This document shows, in pieces, positions 60,118 to 64,000 of a stretch of DNA of 64,000 nucleotides (positions are counted from its first letter, which is position 1; each line of letters begins with the position of its first letter). The translations under genes and the position numbers were made by a program. The notes under the pieces are model-generated. The model was not told the origin of the DNA. It did not search any database and saw only the letters and a program-made list of their open reading frames with translations. Source of the DNA: DAIDKA01 sp035487155 (lineage in GTDB: Bacteria; Pseudomonadota; Gammaproteobacteria; Steroidobacterales; Steroidobacteraceae); assembly GCA_035487155.1 (NCBI GenBank), contig DATHMK010000005.1, forward strand, positions 19,364-83,363, written 5' to 3'.

Positions 60118-61020
60118 TCAGATGCCGACGCGCTCGAGCGCATCATTGGTCCAAGCGAGATCTTGGGTCAGCGTGCGGCCGCACCAGGCCTCCTCGGGCA
60201 GATGCCCATGACGAAAGGCGAGGAACCCAATCGCCGCGACGGCGTTCAGCAATCGTACGCGGTCGCGATCGATCCTGATGCCGAGCTCCGACTCGTAGCT
60301 TGCTCTGGCCCCCTCCAACATGGGTGTTTCAGCGCTTGAAAAAACCATGTATGCGAAATCGTGGTGCCGATCACCGAAGGCGGCGCCTTCGTAGTCGAAG
60401 AGCCCGACGACGCGGAAGCTGGCCGGATCGACGGCAAGGTTGTGCGGGGCGACGTCGGCGTGAACCAGAACTGGATCGCGAAGGGACCGGGTCAATTCCG
60501 CACGCCGCTCAAGCGCCCGAGCAATCCGGCCGCGGAGCCTGTTATCGCCGACGGTTTCTGGAAGGTGCGCAAGGTCCTCCGCTCTGGGCCAGTTCGGAAC
60601 GGTGGGCAGCCATCCGGTGAGCTCCGCTGCCGGAATCCGCGCGTGCTGCTGCGCCAGCATGCGCCCCAGGTCTTCGCCGAAGGCGTGGGCGAAAGCGCAA
60701 TCACCCATGATCCGTTCAGTCAGGCCCGATGGGCGTACGGCCCCTTTGACCAGTGCCCGCAGGTCCCAGCCTCTTTCGTCCTCATAGAGCACTCGCGGCG
60801 CCGGGAAGTGACAGTATCTTTCCAGGAGTCGCAGGACGCGGCGCTCCTTGGTCAACAACGCGTGGCCGGCCTGGCTCGAAGGAAACCACGCCATGCGATC
60901 ATGGGACATCCGAACCGCCACGCGTTCTTTGCTTAAATGCAGTTCCAGGGCGCGCGGATCATGGCGGAATCCCGCTTCGAGGAGAGCCGCGCTGATGTGT
61001 TCGATCGAGAATTCAGACAT
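60118..61020 (-). CDS. aminoglycoside-phosphotransferase-like kinase (APH family)
   Basis: This 300-residue protein has the APH/choline-kinase fold: the catalytic loop LVHADVAPHNLAVD, with Asp and Asn in place, and the metal motif GLFDYEGAAFGDRHHDFAYM. The N-terminal lobe lacks an obvious signal. Relatives phosphorylate small molecules such as choline, homoserine, sugars or antibiotics. The gene stands alone and ends 23 bp from the convergent TraB-like gene. There is no evidence that it gives antibiotic resistance; the substrate is unknown. Confidence 0.85.
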   Translation of the reverse strand: MSEFSIEHISAALLEAGFRHDPRALELHLSKERVAVRMSHDRMAWFPSSQAGHALLTKERRVLRLLERYCHFPAPRVLYEDERGWDLRALVKGAVRPSGLTERIMGDCAFAHAFGEDLGRMLAQQHARIPAAELTGWLPTVPNWPRAEDLAHLPETVGDNRLRGRIARALERRAELTRSLRDPVLVHADVAPHNLAVDPASFRVVGLFDYEGAAFGDRHHDFAYMVFSSAETPMLEGARASYESELGIRIDRDRVRLLNAVAAIGFLAFRHGHLPEEAWCGRTLTQDLAWTNDALERVGI

Positions 61021-61151
61021 GGCTAAGGATGCCCTCGGGCAGCTTTACCATAACCTCGCCCGCTTGCCCACCTGTGACACAGTGCGCGCGGATTGCCATG
61101 GATGACACGGTTGCCCCTGCGGTTTGGGTATTCTAGGCAGTGGAGCCATGC

Positions 61152-61400
61152 ATGAATGAACTTTCCCTTATGTCGAACCTTCCGGATGCGGCGCAGAGCG
61201 CGCAACTGGGCATTGCTCGAGGCATCCAGGGCTTGAATCAGGACGCGCAGGTAGTCGCCCAGTCGGTCAGCGGGACGGGCGGGGATTTGACCGCCGCACT
61301 GGTTGACTCGCTACAACAGAAACTGTCGGTCGAAGCCAACGCGAGAGTCCTGGGTGTGTCCGATCAGATGCTGGGGACCCTGCTGGACATCATGGCCTGA
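61152..61400 (+). CDS. small hypothetical protein
   Basis: This 82-residue protein starts MNELSLMSNLPDAAQSAQLGIARGIQGLNQ and is rich in Ala, Gln, Ser and Val. Predicted helical stretches resemble small motility-associated (YjfB-like) or secreted helical proteins, but I cannot assign a family. GGAG lies 6 bases before the ATG at 61152, which decides that start over the GTG at 61140. It is isolated and convergent with the VOC gene. Confidence 0.6.
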   Translation: MNELSLMSNLPDAAQSAQLGIARGIQGLNQDAQVVAQSVSGTGGDLTAALVDSLQQKLSVEANARVLGVSDQMLGTLLDIMA

Positions 61401-61419
61401 GCTGATGCGCCGCATGGAA

Positions 61420-61908
61420 TCAGGAGTGAGTATCGCGGCGGGCAGGTTCCCATAGCTCTATTGGATTGCCATCCGGATCATGCAGTCTGGCAAAGCGTCC
61501 ATTCGGATAGCTCTGCTCATCAACTTTGACGGGAATGTCTGAGGCACGCAGTTGGGCGACCATCGCATCCAGGTTGCGCACGCGAAAGTTAACCATCCAA
61601 GCCTGCTGTGGATTCCCAAAATACTTGCTGTCTTGCGAAAAGGGCGCGAACGCGGTAGGGCCTGCAGTTTGCTGCCAGGCCTGCTGATGGTAATCAGTCG
61701 GGGTTGGGTCAATACCCAAATGACGTTGGTACCACTGTGCTGATCCTTGCGGATCGTGGCTGCGGAAGAACAGCCCGCCGATGCCCAGTACGCGCTCACG
61801 GGTATCAGGCGGGGTGACACCCTGGCGCCCGGCCTCGGCGGCGTCGGCAGTACCCAGGACTGTCAGCGTGGAAGCCCCGAGTAGCAGATTTCTGCGATCT
61901 ATCGTCAC
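61420..61908 (-). CDS. Tat-exported VOC family (glyoxalase-like) protein
   Basis: This 162-residue protein begins with a twin-arginine leader (TIDRRNLLLGASTLTVLG). One glyoxalase/bleomycin-resistance VOC unit follows: GIGGLFFRSHDPQGSAQWYQRHLG, AWMVNFRVRNLDAMVAQL and RFARLHDPDGNPIELWEP. The metal Glu in PIELWEP is present. A single VOC unit with a Tat signal suggests a periplasmic dimer with a metal loaded before export. VOC members are dioxygenases, isomerases or binding proteins; the function here is unknown. Confidence 0.85.
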   Translation of the reverse strand: MTIDRRNLLLGASTLTVLGTADAAEAGRQGVTPPDTRERVLGIGGLFFRSHDPQGSAQWYQRHLGIDPTPTDYHQQAWQQTAGPTAFAPFSQDSKYFGNPQQAWMVNFRVRNLDAMVAQLRASDIPVKVDEQSYPNGRFARLHDPDGNPIELWEPARRDTHS

Positions 61909-62099
61909 TTGAGAGTCGGGATTATTTCTGCGGCCGTCAGTTTAACGGGCCCTGAGAACGGGCGCCATGTGCCGATCAATTCACGCAGGCCGGCGTCGCC
62001 TTTTGGCCGATAGTGCACCGCAATGGCAGGTTACGAGCCAGCTCAGCGGCCATTGCCGACCTATGAAATACTGCCGCAAGTTGATTGGGAAATTCCAGA

Positions 62100-63122
62100 G
62101 TGACGGTTAAACCCGAGCGCCTTCGAGCAGGGGATGTCGTTGCCGTGGTATCGCCCTCGTGGGGCGGACCGGCAAAGTTCCCTGCTACCTACGAGGCGGG
62201 TCTGGATACCCTCAGAAGCCTCGGACTTGTCGTGCGGGAGTATCCCGCTGCGCGCGCCCCGGCTGCGTCGGTTGATGAACGAGTGCGCGACCTTCATGCC
62301 GCATTCGCGGACAAGAGCATCCGCGCCATTGTCACCTCCATTGGCGGGGATGATTCGGTTCGGTTGTTGCCCAAGCTCGATTCACGGCTGCTCGCAGGGA
62401 ATCCGAAAATTGTGCTGGGCTTCTCCGACACCTGCACACTCTTGGTCTATCTGCGCTCCTTGGGCCAGGTGGCCTTTCACGGACCAAGCATCATGGGGGG
62501 CCTGGCTCAAGCGGCATCGTACCCCGGTGCCTTCCTCGATCAGTTCAGGTCGATTCTGTTTGACGCGACCCATGCTTTCGAATACCTGCCGTTTGGTCTT
62601 GCTTGCGATGGATACGAGGACTGGTCGAATCCTGTGAATGCAACCCGCACGAAAGCTCTTGTTCCGGACAAGGGTCCGCGTGCCATCCAGGGGCAGGGCC
62701 TGAGGCGCGGGGTTCTTTGGGGCGGCTGCCTGGAAGTCCTGGAGATGGTGAAGGGGACGCCGTGGTGGCCGCGACCGGAAGCCTGGCGCGAGGCCGTCGT
62801 ATTCATAGAAGGATCCGAGGAAGCGCCGCCACCTGAGCTGTACAGTCGTGTGCTGCGATCGTGGAGCGCAGCCGGAAACCTTGATCAAGTTGCGGCGCTG
62901 CTGGTGGGCCGAGCGCGCGGCTACGATGACTCCCGAAAGCAGGCGCTGGATGACGCCCTGAGACGCGCAATTGGCATTGAGGCCAATCGTCCGGACATGC
63001 CCATAATCAGCAATTGTGACTTCGGCCACACGGATCCTCAGTGGCTGTTGCCGATGGGATGCAAGGTCGAAGTCGATGCCGATCGCCATCGGATCAGATT
63101 GGCCGAGTCAGCGGTGATCTAG
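62100..63122 (+). CDS. S66 family peptidase (LD-carboxypeptidase/MccF-like)
   Basis: This 340-residue Ser peptidase of family S66 has the nucleophile Ser109 in GFSDTCTLL, Glu237 in FIEGSEE and His310 in FGHTDPQWLLPMG, which form the Ser-Glu-His triad of the family. The segment SIGGDDSVRLLPKLD is nearer to MccF-like than to cell-wall LdcA enzymes. Roles include peptidoglycan tetrapeptide recycling or cleavage of toxic nucleotide-peptides. I use the GTG at 62100, which has GGGA upstream; a TTG at 62085 would add 5 residues. No operon partners are evident. Confidence 0.88.
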   Translation: MTVKPERLRAGDVVAVVSPSWGGPAKFPATYEAGLDTLRSLGLVVREYPAARAPAASVDERVRDLHAAFADKSIRAIVTSIGGDDSVRLLPKLDSRLLAGNPKIVLGFSDTCTLLVYLRSLGQVAFHGPSIMGGLAQAASYPGAFLDQFRSILFDATHAFEYLPFGLACDGYEDWSNPVNATRTKALVPDKGPRAIQGQGLRRGVLWGGCLEVLEMVKGTPWWPRPEAWREAVVFIEGSEEAPPPELYSRVLRSWSAAGNLDQVAALLVGRARGYDDSRKQALDDALRRAIGIEANRPDMPIISNCDFGHTDPQWLLPMGCKVEVDADRHRIRLAESAVI

Positions 63123-63224
63123 CCGCTGCGCATCATCGGCCTGCGGCCGACCACTCCGATCAAGCCCTTACGCAGTCGGGCACGCTGATCTCCTGCGTGC
63201 CAGGGCAACTGATCGTTCGGCGAT

Positions 63225-63260
63225 TTGCCCAGATACCATAGGGGGGTATATTATATAAAA
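63225..63260 (+). promoter_or_regulatory. promoter and G-tract operator of the dmeR-dmeF-like operon
   Basis: TTGCCC (63225-63230), 16 bases, then TATATT (63247-63252) is a good sigma-70-type promoter. Between and over the -10 lies ATACCATA-GGGGGG-TATAT (63233-63251), a six-G tract with A/T-rich inverted flanks. That is the operator type bound by RcnR/CsoR/DmeR regulators. The regulator gene starts 32 bases downstream of the -10, so autorepression released by metal is expected. Confidence 0.75.
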
Positions 63261-63283
63261 ACCGAGCAATACGAGCGTTCTTC

Positions 63284-63547
63284 ATGAGCCATACGATCCG
63301 CGAGAAAACCAAACTGCTGAATCGCATACGGCGCATTCGCGGTCAGGTCGAGGCCATTGAGCGTGCGCTGGAAGCAGAAGTCGGTTGCGCTGAGGTATTG
63401 CAGCGCATTACCAGCTGCCGCGGCGCGATGAACGGCTTGCTGGGCGAGGTCGTAGAGGACCACATCAAAACCCATTTTTCCGGCACGCCGGCCAATGTCG
63501 AGGCCAGTGAACAGCTCCTGGATGTCGTCCACAGCTACTTCAAATAG
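63284..63547 (+). CDS. dmeR: RcnR/DmeR-type metal-sensing repressor (CsoR/FrmR family)
   Basis: This 87-residue four-helix repressor has the RcnR metal set exactly in place: His3 (MSHTIREK), Cys35, His60 and His64. FrmR-type formaldehyde sensors keep Cys35 but not His64, so a nickel/cobalt sensor is the better call. RIRGQVEAIERALEAE and RGAMNGLLGEVVEDHI are the family core. The gene follows its own G-tract operator and precedes a DmeF-like exporter by 10 bp, the known dmeRF arrangement. The symbol is by arrangement and residues, not by alignment. Confidence 0.9.
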   Translation: MSHTIREKTKLLNRIRRIRGQVEAIERALEAEVGCAEVLQRITSCRGAMNGLLGEVVEDHIKTHFSGTPANVEASEQLLDVVHSYFK

Positions 63548-63557
63548 AGACGCTGCA

Positions 63558-64000
63558 GTGAATACCGTCGCGGGTGTTGCCTTTCCGAATGGCCATAGCC
63601 ATGTCTTTCTTGGCACCGGCCATGCACAGAACGAGCGCAGGATTTGGGGTGTGATTGCGCTGTGCGGCGTGATGATGGGGGTTGAGATCGTCGGCGGCGG
63701 CCTGTTCGGCTCGTTGGCGCTCGTGGCGGATGGCCTGCATATGTCGACCCACGCCGGGGCCATGTTGATTGCGGCCTTGGCCTATACCTACGCGCGTCGG
63801 CATGTGGGCGATGGGCGATTTGTCTTCGGTACCGGCAAGCTTGGGGATCTCGCGGGCTTCAGCAGCGCCATCGTCCTCGCGATGATCGCTGTTCTCATCG
63901 GGTACGAAGCGCTGTCGCGTTTCCTGGCGCCCGTGCCCATCCATTTCCGCGAGGCCATCCCGATTGCCGCGCTCGGGCTGTGCGTCAATATCGCGAGCGC
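63558..64000 (+). CDS. dmeF: cation diffusion facilitator, DmeF-like cobalt/nickel exporter (3' end outside window)
   Basis: Translation from the GTG at 63558 stays open to the window edge (147 complete codons). It gives a His-containing N-terminus (GHSHVFLG) followed by NERRIWGVIALCGVMM, VEIVGGGLFGSLALVADGLHMSTHAGA and FGTGKLGDLAGFSSA, noted here in part. These are the first transmembrane helices and the HxxxD-type metal site of the CDF family, subtype DmeF. It should pump Co2+ or Ni2+ out of the cytoplasm under DmeR control. The C-terminal cytoplasmic domain lies beyond the window. Confidence 0.88.
   Translation, partial: MNTVAGVAFPNGHSHVFLGTGHAQNERRIWGVIALCGVMMGVEIVGGGLFGSLALVADGLHMSTHAGAMLIAALAYTYARRHVGDGRFVFGTGKLGDLAGFSSAIVLAMIAVLIGYEALSRFLAPVPIHFREAIPIAALGLCVNIAS

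Noticed and set aside
60118..61020. Antibiotic resistance gene
   Set aside because: The APH-like fold is common among metabolic kinases. Nothing in the sequence or context points to an antibiotic substrate or mobile element.
1..64000. Genomic island or prophage
   Set aside because: I found no integrase, transposase, tRNA-end duplication, phage gene or long compositional break. The only AT-rich patch is the short one at 31524-31565.

Overview
The window is 64 kb of GC-rich, densely coding bacterial chromosome. About 54 protein genes are supported. I saw no tRNA, rRNA, CRISPR array, transposase, integrase or plasmid origin. The gene content (glutathione S-transferases, LigD-like dehydrogenases, DUF1592/DUF1552 cytochrome modules, PQQ-type propeller proteins, KaiC/KaiB with a histidine kinase, DmeR/DmeF metal efflux) suggests a free-living, aerobic proteobacterium that degrades aromatic or other complex organic compounds. 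A gammaproteobacterium of the Steroidobacter type is plausible, but no taxonomic marker lies in the window.

Region 1 (1-6608) is an oxidative catabolic cluster: a GMC oxidoreductase cut by the left edge, an MBL hydrolase, a cytochrome P450, an NTF2-like protein on the opposite strand, an FAD oxidoreductase, a small coupled ORF and an SDR. Region 2 (6755-11256) holds a repeat-rich Ig-like/beta-propeller lipoprotein and a Tat-exported phosphotriesterase-like protein. Region 3 (11382-16692) is two converging three-gene operons, GST-GST-GST and SDR-GST-SDR. Their families match the dehydrogenase / beta-etherase / glutathione-lyase steps of bacterial lignin beta-aryl ether cleavage, and an NTF2-like gene follows. 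Region 4 (16689-18808) is an alkylation-repair pair: ogt and an Ada-AraC-AlkA fusion. Region 5 (18805-22785) has an MFS transporter, two NTF2-like or unknown proteins and an SMP-30 lactonase-like protein.

Region 6 (22990-27100) is a kaiC-kaiB-kaiB-hybrid histidine kinase operon without kaiA. Region 7 (27089-31525) is a MarR-controlled divergent locus. A perfect 10-bp inverted repeat lies between marR-cocE on one side and a carotenoid/lignostilbene-type oxygenase plus a double NTF2 protein on the other. Region 8 (31770-44419) is the most unusual part. It is an eight-gene, single-strand array made of two diverged copies of a module of exported DUF1592 dihaem-type cytochrome, Tat-exported DUF1552 protein, Tat-exported MBL hydrolase and exported ankyrin-repeat protein. 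I propose it acts as a periplasmic oxidative system, perhaps linked to the PQQ-propeller protein at 50998.

Region 9 (44558-49491) has a DUF2934 protein, a ParA-like ATPase and a very large double hybrid histidine kinase. Region 10 (49571-53633) holds an exported protein of unknown function, translationally coupled to the PQQ-propeller protein, and a convergent exported protein. Region 11 (53665-58712, minus strand) is a probable operon of an exported protein, a membrane Ser/Thr kinase and an unrecognised 591-residue protein. Region 12 (59114-64000) carries a TraB/GumN-like protein, a phosphotransferase, a small unknown protein, a Tat-exported VOC protein, an S66 peptidase, and a dmeR-dmeF cobalt/nickel efflux pair cut by the right edge.
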